A DNA stretch of 46,925 bases from an uncultured Bacteroidales bacterium (GTDB lineage Bacteria > Bacteroidota > Bacteroidia > Bacteroidales > UBA932). Positions 6,785-15,714 of the stretch are shown piece after piece. Within the stretch, counting starts at the first letter, position 1, and each line of letters starts with the position of its first letter. Below the pieces are notes generated by a model that saw only the letters and a list, made by a program, of their open reading frames with translations, ran no database searches and was not told where the DNA came from. The stretch lies in assembly GCA_944326255.1 (NCBI GenBank), contig CALVDG010000017.1, positions 1 through 46,925 on the forward strand. The letters are read 5' to 3'. The position numbers were made by a program, and so were the translations under genes.

Positions 6785-8899
6785 ATGTCCTACATTCTTG
6801 ACAGGGAAATAAAATATCTGCCCGGCATCGGGGAAAAGAGGGCCGGACTCCTGGAAAAGGAGCTCGGCATCCGCACTTTCGGAGACATGCTCTACACCTT
6901 TCCCTTCCGGTACATCGACCGGAGCAAGGTGTACTCTATCGCAGAGATAGACTCCGCCACGGCATACATTCAGCTCCGAGGCAGGATCGTGAGGACATCC
7001 GCCGCCGGGGAGGGCAAGGGCCGCCGCCTGATCGCCACCCTCAGGGACGAGAGCGGCACTATCGACCTGGTGTTCTTCAAGGGGGTCAAATGGATTCAGG
7101 ACAAAATCTCGCCCAACAAGGAGTACATAGTCTTCGGAAAGCCTTCCCTGTTCAACGGCACCTGGAACATGGTACACCCGGAGCTGGACCCGGTCGGGGA
7201 AAGCGGCACCTCATCCTGGCCGTCAACACTCATAGGCATCTATTCCAGCACCGACAAGCTGCGCAACAACGGCATCTCCGTCAAGGTATTCGCCAAGCTG
7301 CAGCAGACTCTCCAGCAGAAGATCCAGGGACTCATCCGGGAGACCCTGCCCCAGGAGGTCATTGAGGCCAACAAGCTGCCGTCCCTGGCATTTGCCCTGA
7401 GCAATATACATTTTCCCAAGGATATAAGAAGCCTGGAAGCGGCCCGGTACCGTCTGAAATTCGAGGAACTGTTCTTCCTGCAGCTGTCCCTGCTGCGGCA
7501 GAAGAACGTAAGGATGAGCGGCTCGTCCGGCATACTTTTCCGAAAAGTCGGAGAGGCATTCAACTGGTGCTACAGCCACCTGCCATATGAGCTGACGGGA
7601 GCTCAGAAACGGGTCATCAAGGAAATACGCCGCGATACCGTGTCCGGAAAGCAGATGAACCGCCTCCTGCAGGGAGACGTGGGCAGCGGCAAGACGATGG
7701 TGGCCATGCTCTCTGCCCTCATCGCGGTGGACAACGGCTACCAGGCCTGCATCATGGCCCCGACCGAGGTGCTGGCGGTGCAGCACTGGCGCAACTTCGA
7801 GCGCAGTCTGACCGGTTCGGGTGTCAGGGTCGCCCTGCTGACTGGCAGCACCAAGGCCAAGGAACGCAGGGAGATAGACGGGGGACTGCGGGACGGAAGC
7901 ATAGACATACTCATAGGCACTCATGCCGTCATAGAGGAAAGCGTGGTCTTCCATCGCCTGGGCTTCGTGGTCATCGACGAGCAGCACCGCTTCGGCGTAG
8001 ACCAGCGGGCCCGGCTCCGGCTCAAATCGGCCGAGCCGCCGCATATCCTGGTCATGACCGCCACGCCCATACCGCGTACCTTAGCGATGACCCTGTACGG
8101 AGACCTGGACGTATCCGTGCTCGACGAGCTGCCTCCGGGCCGCAAGCCGGTACAGACCATACACGTGACCGAGGGACAGCGGTACAAGATGTACGACTTC
8201 ATCAAGAAAGAGATAAAAAGCGGCAGGCAGGCCTTCATCGTCTATCCGCTCATCAAAGAGTCCGAGAAACTCGACTATCAGAATCTGGAAGAGGGTTATC
8301 AGACAGTCGTAAACTATTTCCCCGCACCGGAATTCGTGACGGCTGTCGTCCACGGCCAGCAGACCAACGAGAACAAGGCCCACGACATGAAGCTATTCGC
8401 CGACGGCAAGGCCGACATACTGGTAGCCACATCGGTCATAGAGGTCGGAGTAGACGTGCCCAACGCCTCGGTGATGGTCATCGAGAGCGCGGAACGTTTC
8501 GGTCTGTCCCAGCTCCACCAGCTGAGAGGCCGGGTCGGACGCGGAGCCGAAAAGTCCTACTGCATCCTCATGACCGGCTACAAGCTCAGCGAGGACTCAC
8601 GCAAGAGGATTGAGCTGATGTGCTCGACGGGAGACGGCTTCGAGCTGGCCGAGGCCGACCTGCGCATGAGAGGTCCGGGCGACATGGAAGGTACGCGGCA
8701 GAGCGGTCTGGCCTTCGACCTGCGGATAGCCGACCTCGGCAAGGACTCCCCTATCCTGGCCCAGGCCCGCTCAGCCGCCGCCGACATCCTGGCCGCCGAC
8801 CCACTGCTTGAAAGTCCGTCCTCCGCCCTGCTCCGCACAGGCCTGGACCGTCTCCGGCAGGAAGGCGGCGAAGTCATTGATTATTCAACCATAAGTTAA
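6785..8899 (+). CDS. recG: ATP-dependent DNA helicase RecG
   Basis: A 704-residue branch-migrating helicase that remodels stalled forks and Holliday junctions. It has the N-terminal wedge/OB domain (about residues 1-180, with YTFPFRYIDRS and RGRIV), superfamily 2 helicase motifs including Walker A GDVGSGKT (near 300), the DEQH box in VIDEQHRFGV (near 400), TATPIPRTLA, and the C-terminal TRG segment with QLRGRVGRG. Length is normal for the family. It is the first gene of a recG-mgsA-NUDIX run with 5- and 16-base gaps. Confidence 0.97.
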   Translation: MSYILDREIKYLPGIGEKRAGLLEKELGIRTFGDMLYTFPFRYIDRSKVYSIAEIDSATAYIQLRGRIVRTSAAGEGKGRRLIATLRDESGTIDLVFFKGVKWIQDKISPNKEYIVFGKPSLFNGTWNMVHPELDPVGESGTSSWPSTLIGIYSSTDKLRNNGISVKVFAKLQQTLQQKIQGLIRETLPQEVIEANKLPSLAFALSNIHFPKDIRSLEAARYRLKFEELFFLQLSLLRQKNVRMSGSSGILFRKVGEAFNWCYSHLPYELTGAQKRVIKEIRRDTVSGKQMNRLLQGDVGSGKTMVAMLSALIAVDNGYQACIMAPTEVLAVQHWRNFERSLTGSGVRVALLTGSTKAKERREIDGGLRDGSIDILIGTHAVIEESVVFHRLGFVVIDEQHRFGVDQRARLRLKSAEPPHILVMTATPIPRTLAMTLYGDLDVSVLDELPPGRKPVQTIHVTEGQRYKMYDFIKKEIKSGRQAFIVYPLIKESEKLDYQNLEEGYQTVVNYFPAPEFVTAVVHGQQTNENKAHDMKLFADGKADILVATSVIEVGVDVPNASVMVIESAERFGLSQLHQLRGRVGRGAEKSYCILMTGYKLSEDSRKRIELMCSTGDGFELAEADLRMRGPGDMEGTRQSGLAFDLRIADLGKDSPILAQARSAAADILAADPLLESPSSALLRTGLDRLRQEGGEVIDYSTIS

Positions 8900-8904
8900 G
8901 ATAT

Positions 8905-9375
8905 ATGAGAATACGCACCATTGCCCTAGTGGCACACGACAACTGCAAGAGAGATCTGATAGAGTGGGTTCGCTTCAACAGAGGCACCCTTGAAAAATAC
9001 CGCCTGGTATGCACCGGCACCACCGGCCGCCTCGTACAGGAGGCCCTGGAGGAGGACGGACAGAAGGACCTGAATATCACCCGCCTGAAATCCGGACCGC
9101 TCGGAGGAGACCAGCAGCTTGGCGCGCTTATCGCTGAAGAGGTCATCGACATGATAGTGTTCTTCTGGGACCCCATGCAGCCCCAGCCCCACGATGTGGA
9201 TGTAAAGGCCCTGCTGCGCATCTCCAACCTCTACAATGTCCCCACGGCCTACAACCGCAGCACGGCCGATTTCCTCATATCCTCGCCCCTTTTCAAGGAG
9301 GACTACGACAGGAAGATACGCGACTATTCCGGATATCTCAACCGTGAACTGAAAGAAGCCACGTCACAGAACTGA
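8905..9375 (+). CDS. mgsA: methylglyoxal synthase
   Basis: A 156-residue enzyme that converts dihydroxyacetone phosphate to methylglyoxal and phosphate, a bypass of lower glycolysis used when phosphate is short or sugar phosphates build up. The active-site signatures are present: VAHDNCK with H11/D12, the phosphate loop CTGTTG (36-41), SGPLGGDQQ with D69, and DPMQPQPHDVDVKAL with H96. Five bases after recG, so probably in the same transcript. Confidence 0.95.
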   Translation: MRIRTIALVAHDNCKRDLIEWVRFNRGTLEKYRLVCTGTTGRLVQEALEEDGQKDLNITRLKSGPLGGDQQLGALIAEEVIDMIVFFWDPMQPQPHDVDVKALLRISNLYNVPTAYNRSTADFLISSPLFKEDYDRKIRDYSGYLNRELKEATSQN

Positions 9376-9391
9376 AAGACAGGACAAAGCC

Positions 9392-9976
9392 ATGACTGAA
9401 AACATACAGAAAGAGCCTGCGAATGATGTTCAGCAGGATGATATGAAGTGGACGGTACTGGAGAGCGAGTATCTCTTCCGCCGTCCGTGGCTGACCGCCA
9501 GACGCGACAAGGTCCGCCTGCCCAACGGCAACATCAATCCCGAGTTCTACGTCCTCGAATACCCTGACTGGGTCAATGTAATCGCCATCACCGATGAAGG
9601 CCGCTTCATCATCGAGCGGCAGTACCGGCACGGCATAGGCTCCGCAGGTTGGGAGATACCGGCCGGAGTCTGCGAGAAAGGCGAGACACCGGAGCAGGCC
9701 GCCAGGCGCGAGCTGCTGGAGGAGACCGGCTACGGGGACGGAGAATGGACTCTCAGCCTCGTCTCAGCACCCAACGCCAGCACCAGCAACAACCACTGCT
9801 ACAGCTTCGTGGCCACCGGTGTACGGAAAATCACCGGCCAGCATCTGGAGGCCACCGAGGACATCAGCGTCCACCTGAAGACCCGCGAGGAAGTCCTGGA
9901 GCTGATGCTCTCCGGCCAGATCCGTCAGGCCACCATGCTCAGCCCCCTCTGGAAATACTTCGCCGAGCACTTTTAG
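9392..9976 (+). CDS. NUDIX hydrolase, ADP-ribose pyrophosphatase-like
   Basis: A 194-residue protein with a perfect Nudix box at residues 92-114: G-x5-E-x7-R-E-x2-E-E-x-G, seen as GVCEKGE and then RRELLEETGY. The preceding IIERQYRHGIGSAGWEIPAG is typical of the ADP-ribose/NDP-sugar pyrophosphatase branch, which hydrolyses ADP-ribose to AMP and ribose 5-phosphate. Substrate is inferred from the branch. Sixteen bases after mgsA; last gene of the recG run. Confidence 0.88.
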   Translation: MTENIQKEPANDVQQDDMKWTVLESEYLFRRPWLTARRDKVRLPNGNINPEFYVLEYPDWVNVIAITDEGRFIIERQYRHGIGSAGWEIPAGVCEKGETPEQAARRELLEETGYGDGEWTLSLVSAPNASTSNNHCYSFVATGVRKITGQHLEATEDISVHLKTREEVLELMLSGQIRQATMLSPLWKYFAEHF

Positions 9977-10173
9977 AGTATTACGGCATCTTTCTCCCTA
10001 CAGGTGATTATGATGTCTGAGACATTATAGACCGGCTGCGGTTCCATTACGATGGTAACAACATTACCTTCAACCTGTTCAGAGTGAGGCCCGCTGCAAA
10101 ACGGTAAGAGGGTCAGGTCTTATCGACTGCTACTGTTTCTCTAGCGCTGCTATTGAGTAAATACATGACTATT
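9977..10173. other. gap without recognisable gene
   Basis: About 200 bases between the convergent NUDIX and uvrA-like genes. One stretch (about 10018-10110) reads in frame on plus as DIIDRLRFHYDGNNITFNLF, with a stop before it, no start codon and no relatives that I recognise, so it is not annotated. No clear hairpin terminator was found by eye. Confidence 0.4.
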
Positions 10174-12441
10174 CTACAGATACTGCCTGGTGATGGAGCG
10201 TGGGGCGGAAAGGACACCGGAGGGGATACCGGAGTAGAGGAGCTCGCCGCCGGAGCCGCCGCCGTAGGGGCCGAGCTCGATGAGCCAGTCGGCGGACTTG
10301 ATAAGGTCCGTGTTGTGCTCGACGAGGATGACGGTATTGCCGGCCGATACCATCGAGCGGAACAGACGGCCGATATGCTCCACATCCTTGAAATGCAGGC
10401 CGTCCGTCGGCTCGTCGAGGATGAATATCCTGCGGCTCTGACCGAGGCGGGAGGCCAGTTTCATGCGCTGGAGCTCTCCGCCTGAGAGAGTAGACAGAGC
10501 CTGATTCAGATGCAGATAGACCAGCCCGACATCCATCAGCGGCCGCAGCTTCTCCTCTATCACCGTACCGGCGAAATACCTCGATGCCACCCTGACTGTC
10601 ATGTCCATCACCTGAGCGATATTGTACTCCCCACGAATCTTATATTGCAGGGCCTCGGGCGAATAGCGCAGACCTCCGCAGGCCTCGCAGACCGTCTCCA
10701 CCGAATCCATGAAAGCCATCTCGGAGACGATAACCCCCTTGCCGCCGCAGACCGGACAACCGCCCTTCGAATTGAAGGCGAACCAGTCCGCACTGACCTT
10801 ATTTTCCTTGGCGAAAATCTTCCGGATGTCGTCGGCCACGCCCATATAGGTAGCCGGTGTGGAGCGGAGGGATGCTCCGATATTTTTCTGACTGATGTAC
10901 TCGATGTCCTCCTGCACCGGATATGCGTCCATCAGGCACTGGATCAGCGAGCTCTTGCCCGAGCCGGCCACTCCTGCCACGACCGTAAGCACCCCGAGAG
11001 GGAAGTCCACCGAGATGTGCTTGAGATTGTGCAGCGAGGCATTCTCCACCTTGAAGAAGGACTCGGGCTGCAGCGGAGCCGGATTGAAATCCGAGGTCAC
11101 CTCCAGCATACGGCCGGTGTCGGTGCCGCTTTTCAGCAGCCCTTCCAGCGGGCCCTCGTACATTATCCGGCCGCCCTCCATTCCGGCACCGGGTCCCATG
11201 TCCACGATGTGGTCCGCGATACGGATCATCTCCTTGTGGTGCTCGACGAGCAGGACTGTGTTGCCGTGGTCACGGAGCTTGCGGACCGAATTCTTGAGCA
11301 GGGCGATGTCGTGGTTGTGCAGGCCGACGCTGGGCTCGTCGAGGATGTAGAGCAGATCGGAGAGGGACGAGTTGATGTACTTGGCTATCTTGCATCTCTG
11401 GGCCTCGCCGCCGGAGAGCGTACCCACCGAACGGTCTAAGGTCAGGTATCCTAAGCCTATCTCCTCCAAGGCCTCGAGCCGGCGGAGCACAGCCTGCCTT
11501 ATATCCTGGGCCAGCGGACTCTCGAGCATACCGCCCGGCTGAGGCTCAGCCAACCATTGACGCAGTTCCGATACCGACATGGCCGTCACCTCTGCGATAT
11601 TCTTCCCGTCTATGCGGCAGGTGAGCACCTTGGGGTTGAGCCGGGTACCGCCGCAATCGGGGCAGATACCGGTACGGAGCATGGGGTCCAGGACCTTGCG
11701 GTGCAGCAGGCCCTCCTCGGAGTTGATGATGCTGCGGTACATGCGGGGCACCAGTCCCTCGTATTTGGCTGTCTTAGGCCAGTTCGACGGAGGGTTCTTG
11801 AGGCGGATCTGGGGCGAATACAGGAAGAGGTCCAGCTCCTCGGGGGTGTAGTCGCGGATCTTCTTGTCGAGGTCGAACAGGCCGCTGTGGGCGTAGCGGA
11901 TCCATCTCCAGCCGCCTTTGTGGAAGGCAATGTAGTGGATGGTATCCTCGTCATTGAGGCTCTTGTCGAAGTCCACCAGCTTGTGGATGTCCAGCTCGCG
12001 TATCTCTCCCAGGCCGGAGCACCGGGGGCAGCTGCCCTGCGGATGGTTGAAGGAAAATGTATCGGAATATCCTACGAAAGGCTGTCCGACGCGGGAAAAG
12101 AGGAGCCGCAGCAACGGGTGGATGTCCGTGTAGGTGGCTACCGTCGAGCGGGAATTGGAGGCCGGTTTTTTCTGGTCAATGACTATCGCCACGGGCAGGT
12201 TCTCCACGCTGCCGACATGCGGGCGGCCGTACTTCGGGAGGTACTGCTGGACGAACGACGGGAAGGTGTCGTTGAGCTCGCGGCGCGACTTGGCCGCCAC
12301 CGTATCCAGCACCAGCGAGGACTTGCCTGAGCCGGAAACTCCGGTGAACACCGTTATCTGATACTTCGGGATGCGCAGCGAGACGTGCTGCAGGTTGTTC
12401 TCGCACGCATCGTTAATCGTTATATATTCTCTGTCTGCCAT
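10174..12441 (-). CDS. short UvrA-like ABC protein (excinuclease ABC subunit A family)
   Basis: A 755-residue double-ABC ATPase of the UvrA family. It has two Walker A motifs (GVSGSGKSS at 34-42 and GVAGSGKSS in the second half), two ABC signatures (LSGGEAQR and LSGGELQR) with Walker B segments (LLYILDEPSVGLH and FILDEPTDGLH), and Cys-x2-Cys zinc modules (CPRCSGLGE, CPDCGGT, CPVCGGK and CEACGG). Canonical UvrA is about 940 residues. The roughly 180 missing residues suggest that the UvrB-binding/insertion region of the first ATPase is reduced, as in class II UvrA (UvrA2/DrrC-like) proteins linked to drug or DNA-adduct tolerance. A standard full-length uvrA probably exists elsewhere; that is not visible here. 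Confidence 0.85.
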   Translation of the reverse strand: MADREYITINDACENNLQHVSLRIPKYQITVFTGVSGSGKSSLVLDTVAAKSRRELNDTFPSFVQQYLPKYGRPHVGSVENLPVAIVIDQKKPASNSRSTVATYTDIHPLLRLLFSRVGQPFVGYSDTFSFNHPQGSCPRCSGLGEIRELDIHKLVDFDKSLNDEDTIHYIAFHKGGWRWIRYAHSGLFDLDKKIRDYTPEELDLFLYSPQIRLKNPPSNWPKTAKYEGLVPRMYRSIINSEEGLLHRKVLDPMLRTGICPDCGGTRLNPKVLTCRIDGKNIAEVTAMSVSELRQWLAEPQPGGMLESPLAQDIRQAVLRRLEALEEIGLGYLTLDRSVGTLSGGEAQRCKIAKYINSSLSDLLYILDEPSVGLHNHDIALLKNSVRKLRDHGNTVLLVEHHKEMIRIADHIVDMGPGAGMEGGRIMYEGPLEGLLKSGTDTGRMLEVTSDFNPAPLQPESFFKVENASLHNLKHISVDFPLGVLTVVAGVAGSGKSSLIQCLMDAYPVQEDIEYISQKNIGASLRSTPATYMGVADDIRKIFAKENKVSADWFAFNSKGGCPVCGGKGVIVSEMAFMDSVETVCEACGGLRYSPEALQYKIRGEYNIAQVMDMTVRVASRYFAGTVIEEKLRPLMDVGLVYLHLNQALSTLSGGELQRMKLASRLGQSRRIFILDEPTDGLHFKDVEHIGRLFRSMVSAGNTVILVEHNTDLIKSADWLIELGPYGGGSGGELLYSGIPSGVLSAPRSITRQYL

Positions 12442-12528
12442 AATTCGTAAATCTATTCATCTGTCCGCAACGGCATCGAATCGCAGGAAATGCTGCCGTT
12501 GTGGTTGCTGCCGAAAGCGCATACCGGT

Positions 12529-12658
12529 ACCGGAGGGTAGTGCAGCCTCCCGGAGGTACGCGCTTCGCGCTATCCCTCCCACGCCTGTCAGCGCGGGCCC
12601 CTCCCGTTCACGAAGCCACGGGCGGCTACGCCTCCAGGAGGCTGCACTACCCTCCGGT
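12529..12658. repeat. 130-bp long inverted repeat (REP/hairpin-like)
   Basis: The outer arms at 12529-12550 and 12637-12658 are perfect 22-base inverted copies (ACCGGAGGGTAGTGCAGCCT... and its complement), extendable to 28 bases with one mismatch (12529-12556 and 12631-12658). The interior is GC-rich and holds a small hairpin GCGCTTCGCGC at about 12560-12570. It sits between the divergent-end of the uvrA-like gene and the end of the LOG gene. It could be a transcription-terminating hairpin or a mobile REP/MITE-type element. Confidence 0.8.
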
Positions 12659-12665
12659 GCCAGCA

Positions 12666-13238
12666 CTATTCGCCGGTCAGCACTTTTTCGACTATCTCAT
12701 CGACGGTGGAGCAGAAACACGGTATGGCTGCATCGGCCGCGGACATGAAGCCGCGGGAAGCCATCGTCTCGAAAAGCCCGCGCAAGCAATCGTAATAGCC
12801 GTCGGTATTGAGGATAAACACCGGCTTGGCGTGCTCCCGGAGCTGATGTCCGAGCAGCCAGCAGAACAGCTCGTGCATGGTGCCGTAGCTGCCGGGCAGG
12901 ACGATGCAGGCCTGACTGAGCTCCGTCATCTTAGCCACACGGGACGCCAGGTCCGGAGTCTCCACCATCTCCGCGAGCCCCTGCGCCCGCACCTCTATCC
13001 GGCGGTCCTGCGACTCCTTCTTGCCCTTGAAATTCTTCGGAAAGACCCCGGTCACCCGACCGCCTGCCTGAATCGCCGCTGAAGCCATCGTCCACATTGT
13101 GCCTACCGAGGCTCCTCCGTAGACTATCTCCACACCGGCCTGAGCCAGACGCCGTCCGAGCTCGGCCGCATTCTCCGCATACACCGGCGAGTTTCCGGCC
13201 GCCGAACCGAGGTACACTACCACTTTCTTTATAACCAT
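12666..13238 (-). CDS. LOG family protein (TIGR00730-like) with variant motifs
   Basis: A 190-residue Rossmann-like protein of the LOG/lysine-decarboxylase-like family, whose active members hydrolyse nucleoside 5'-monophosphates to free base and ribose 5-phosphate. Family features: VVVYLGSAAGNSPVY at the N-terminus, YGGASVGTM (usual YGGGxxGxMG) and LPGSYGTMHEL (usual LPGGxGTxEEL). The usual R-K pair before the PGG loop reads R100-V here, so the Lys is gone. These changes leave the catalytic Glu and Arg but may alter substrate or activity. Start at ATG 13238 gives the usual short N-terminus; ATG 13256 would add six residues. Confidence 0.8.
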   Translation of the reverse strand: MVIKKVVVYLGSAAGNSPVYAENAAELGRRLAQAGVEIVYGGASVGTMWTMASAAIQAGGRVTGVFPKNFKGKKESQDRRIEVRAQGLAEMVETPDLASRVAKMTELSQACIVLPGSYGTMHELFCWLLGHQLREHAKPVFILNTDGYYDCLRGLFETMASRGFMSAADAAIPCFCSTVDEIVEKVLTGE

Positions 13239-13416
13239 AAAGCAACTATCCAACATTTAACTTATTATCTACCATCGCATTAGCATTCCCATCGGTGCTC
13301 TATGGCCTCCAAAAACAGACCATAGGGCAACCCACACTCTCACAAACATCTGACTATCAAACCCATACAAAACAACAACGTGCTTCATACCCACAAACTT
13401 GCCTGCATCAGGAGCA
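13239..13416. other. gap without recognisable gene
   Basis: AT-richer spacer between the LOG gene start and the mnmA stop. CTATGG (near 13301) and CCATAG (near 13319) can form a 6-base stem, too short to call a terminator. Nothing else seen. Confidence 0.4.
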
Positions 13417-14739
13417 TTATTCCAAGATAACTCCGCTGCCGAGCATCTCCAGATCCTCCGGAGCGTACCAGACCGCGAACTGTCCGGGAGTTATGCCCCT
13501 CTGAGGCTGGTCGAAGACAATGTACATCCCGTCGTCGAGGCAGTAAAGGGATGCCTGCTGCAGGGGCTGGCGGTAGCGTATCCGGACCAGATAGCGACGC
13601 ACCTCCCCGGGACCCATCCGGAGGTCGCGGCGGATCCAGTGTACCTCGTCCGCATTTATCTTCAGGGCCCGGCGCATCAGACCGGGATGCTCATGCCCCT
13701 CCCCCACGTATATCGTATTGGTCTGGACAGAGGTGTCGAGGACAAATATAGGCTCTCGGTGTCCTCCGATGTTCAGGCCCTTGCGCTGGCCGATGGTATA
13801 GTACTGGGCACCGATGTGGGTGCCGATCTTCTTGCCGTCGCTCTCCCGGTAGTGGTAGGCGCGGGCCAAGGCCCTAAGCTCGACCGGAGTGAATGTATCG
13901 ACAACAGCCGCAAAAGCGGACTCTGGCTCACCTGAGGCATCAGAATCACAGGACACCCCTGAAACTGCCTCCGCCGGAGCCGCAGACACCCCGTACCCGG
14001 GATACTCCGCCCTGATATTGTCGTAGAAATCCCGGAAAATCTCAATCACATTACCCTCTCTTGAAGCGAGCTTCTGCTGCAGGAACACCGGCAGATCGAC
14101 CTTTCCCACGAAGCAGATACCCTGCGAGTCCTTCTTCTCCGCACTGGGCAGACCGGCCTCGCGGGCCAGACGGCGGACCTCCGCCTTTACGATGTCCCCT
14201 ATCGGAAAGAGGGCGGCGGAGAGCTGTTCCTGGGTCAGCTGGCAGAGGAAGTAGCTCTGGTCCTTGTTGCCGTCAACTCCGGCCAGGATGCGGTAGACAG
14301 GCTGTCCGTCCGGGCCGGCCGTCACATCCTTGCGGCAGTAGTGCCCGGTGGCCACATAGTCGGCCCCGAGATCGCGGGCTGCTTTCAGGAAGGCGTCGAA
14401 CTTGATCTCGCTGTTGCAGAGCACGTCCGGATTGGGGGTGCGGCCTTTGGAATATTCCGAGAACATATAGTCCACCACCCTGTGCCTGTAGGTGTCCGAC
14501 AGGTCGATGAACTCGAAGGGTATGCCTATCTTCCGGGCCACCATCTCGGCCACCTTGCGGTCCTCCTCCCACTCGCATTCCCCGTGCAGGGTGCCGGTGA
14601 CATCGTGCCAGTTCTGCATGAAGAGGGCGAACACGTCGTATCCGGCCCGGGCCAACAGCAGGGCGGCCACCGAGGAATCCACTCCGCCGGAGAGGCCCAC
14701 GGCTATTTTCTTACTCCTGAGATCATCTTTCAGTTCCAT
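13417..14739 (-). CDS. mnmA: tRNA-specific 2-thiouridylase MnmA
   Basis: A 440-residue enzyme that adds sulfur at position 2 of wobble uridine 34 in Lys, Glu and Gln tRNAs. It has the ATP-pyrophosphatase P-loop GLSGGVDSS (about 15-23), the catalytic Cys in RTPNPDVLCN, the second Cys in KDSQGICFVG, and C-terminal GQRKGLNIGG and RRALKINADEVHW. It is about 70 residues longer than typical MnmA, mostly from an A/S/D-rich insert near residue 290 (AAPAEAVSGVSCDSD). ATG 14739 is chosen; extending upstream would cross the SRP RNA gene. A -7 box TACATTTG lies on minus at 14770-14777. Confidence 0.92.
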   Translation of the reverse strand: MELKDDLRSKKIAVGLSGGVDSSVAALLLARAGYDVFALFMQNWHDVTGTLHGECEWEEDRKVAEMVARKIGIPFEFIDLSDTYRHRVVDYMFSEYSKGRTPNPDVLCNSEIKFDAFLKAARDLGADYVATGHYCRKDVTAGPDGQPVYRILAGVDGNKDQSYFLCQLTQEQLSAALFPIGDIVKAEVRRLAREAGLPSAEKKDSQGICFVGKVDLPVFLQQKLASREGNVIEIFRDFYDNIRAEYPGYGVSAAPAEAVSGVSCDSDASGEPESAFAAVVDTFTPVELRALARAYHYRESDGKKIGTHIGAQYYTIGQRKGLNIGGHREPIFVLDTSVQTNTIYVGEGHEHPGLMRRALKINADEVHWIRRDLRMGPGEVRRYLVRIRYRQPLQQASLYCLDDGMYIVFDQPQRGITPGQFAVWYAPEDLEMLGSGVILE

Positions 14740-14810
14740 TCCTAAGCGTAGATTTTCAAAAATTCTGTGCAAATGTAGAAAATTTGGCGAAAATGTATAT
14801 CTTTGCACTC

Positions 14811-14908
14811 GGGTAAGTCTTACACGACCAGCTCCCATCCAACCTCCCCAGGGCCGGAAGGCAGCAAGGACACGATGGTCGTAGCGGTGCGATGTAATCA
14901 GCTTACCC
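14811..14908 (+). ncRNA. ffs: bacterial small SRP RNA (4.5S-type)
   Basis: The RNA component of the signal recognition particle, which pairs with Ffh to target membrane proteins. The conserved Ffh-binding apical domain is visible: CCCAGGGCCGGAAGGCAGCA (14847-14866), with the GGAA tetraloop and asymmetric loop. The ends pair as GGGTAAG (14811) with CTTACCC (14902-14908), followed by a T run that can act as terminator. A -7 box TATCTTTG (14798-14805) lies just upstream. Length, about 98 nt, fits the small type. It occupies the region between divergent mnmA and the lipoprotein gene. Confidence 0.93.
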
Positions 14909-14933
14909 TTTTTCATTTATAAAAATCATTCTT

Positions 14934-15710
14934 ATGAAAACTCTCACCACCTTTCCATTTCTGCCACTTATGACAGCACTGTGCCTGCTCTGCCTGCAGT
15001 CCTGCGACCAGACACCCGGAACCGCATCTTTAAGGACATCGGCGACATATCCTCTTACAGGCGGCAGCGAAGCGGCTCTGGAACTGAAGTCGGACGTAGA
15101 ATACCTCGTTCCGGCCTCGAACTCCGGAGCAGCCGCAACAGACAGCATCAACCGAACCATAATAAGCTGCGTTTTCGGCGAGGAGTATGCCGATACGGAC
15201 CTTCCGGACGTCATGAGCACCTGGGCCGCTGATGCCGTCGGGGAGTACAAATCCCTGAATCTCCCCCTACTGGAAGAGAACCCGGATGCCAGTATCGCCG
15301 CACTGAGCTGGGTGGAGCATCTTCAGGGAGCGGTAAACAGCATTCATAAAGGCATACTCTCCTACACCGTCACAAAGTACGCATATCTCGGAGGCGCACA
15401 CGGGATGACATCCATCACCGCGCTTAACTTCGACCTGGACAACGGCTCGCTGATTACTGAAAAGGGATTCTTCAAGGACGGCTATGAGGAGCGTCTTTCA
15501 ACCCTGCTCAGCAGTCATCTGCCCGAGGCCCTTCGGGATCCGGAAGACATCGACATGCTTACCACCGAAGACATTCAGCCCAACGGCAACTTCAGAATTA
15601 CAGAAGCCGGCATCACCTACATCTACAACCAGTACGAGATAGGCCCCTACGTCCTCGGAGCCGTGGAAGTCACCATACCCTGGAGCGAACTGAAAGATCT
15701 GCTGCGGTAA
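14934..15710 (+). CDS. DUF4163/DUF3298 (RsiV-like) lipoprotein
   Basis: A 258-residue secreted lipoprotein. It has a lipoprotein signal with Cys at about residue 24 (LCLLCLQSC), then a region with SYTVTKYAYLGGAHGMTSITALNFDLDNG, which is the conserved core of the DUF4163/DUF3298 pair found in RsiV-type anti-sigma extracellular domains and many Bacteroidota lipoproteins. The Y-x-GGAH motif is diagnostic. The C-terminus GPYVLGAVEVTIPWSEL is typical. No fused transmembrane or intracellular anti-sigma domain is present, so a sigma-regulatory role is not implied. Confidence 0.85.
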   Translation: MKTLTTFPFLPLMTALCLLCLQSCDQTPGTASLRTSATYPLTGGSEAALELKSDVEYLVPASNSGAAATDSINRTIISCVFGEEYADTDLPDVMSTWAADAVGEYKSLNLPLLEENPDASIAALSWVEHLQGAVNSIHKGILSYTVTKYAYLGGAHGMTSITALNFDLDNGSLITEKGFFKDGYEERLSTLLSSHLPEALRDPEDIDMLTTEDIQPNGNFRITEAGITYIYNQYEIGPYVLGAVEVTIPWSELKDLLR

Positions 15711-15714
15711 TATT

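Noticed and set aside
10510..11439. 309-codon plus frame opposite the uvrA-like gene
   Set aside because: Antisense shadow; His/Asp-rich string without domain features.
14740..14916. N-terminal extension of mnmA
   Set aside because: Would overlap the SRP RNA gene and adds residues not found in the family; the P-loop lies at the right distance from ATG 14739.
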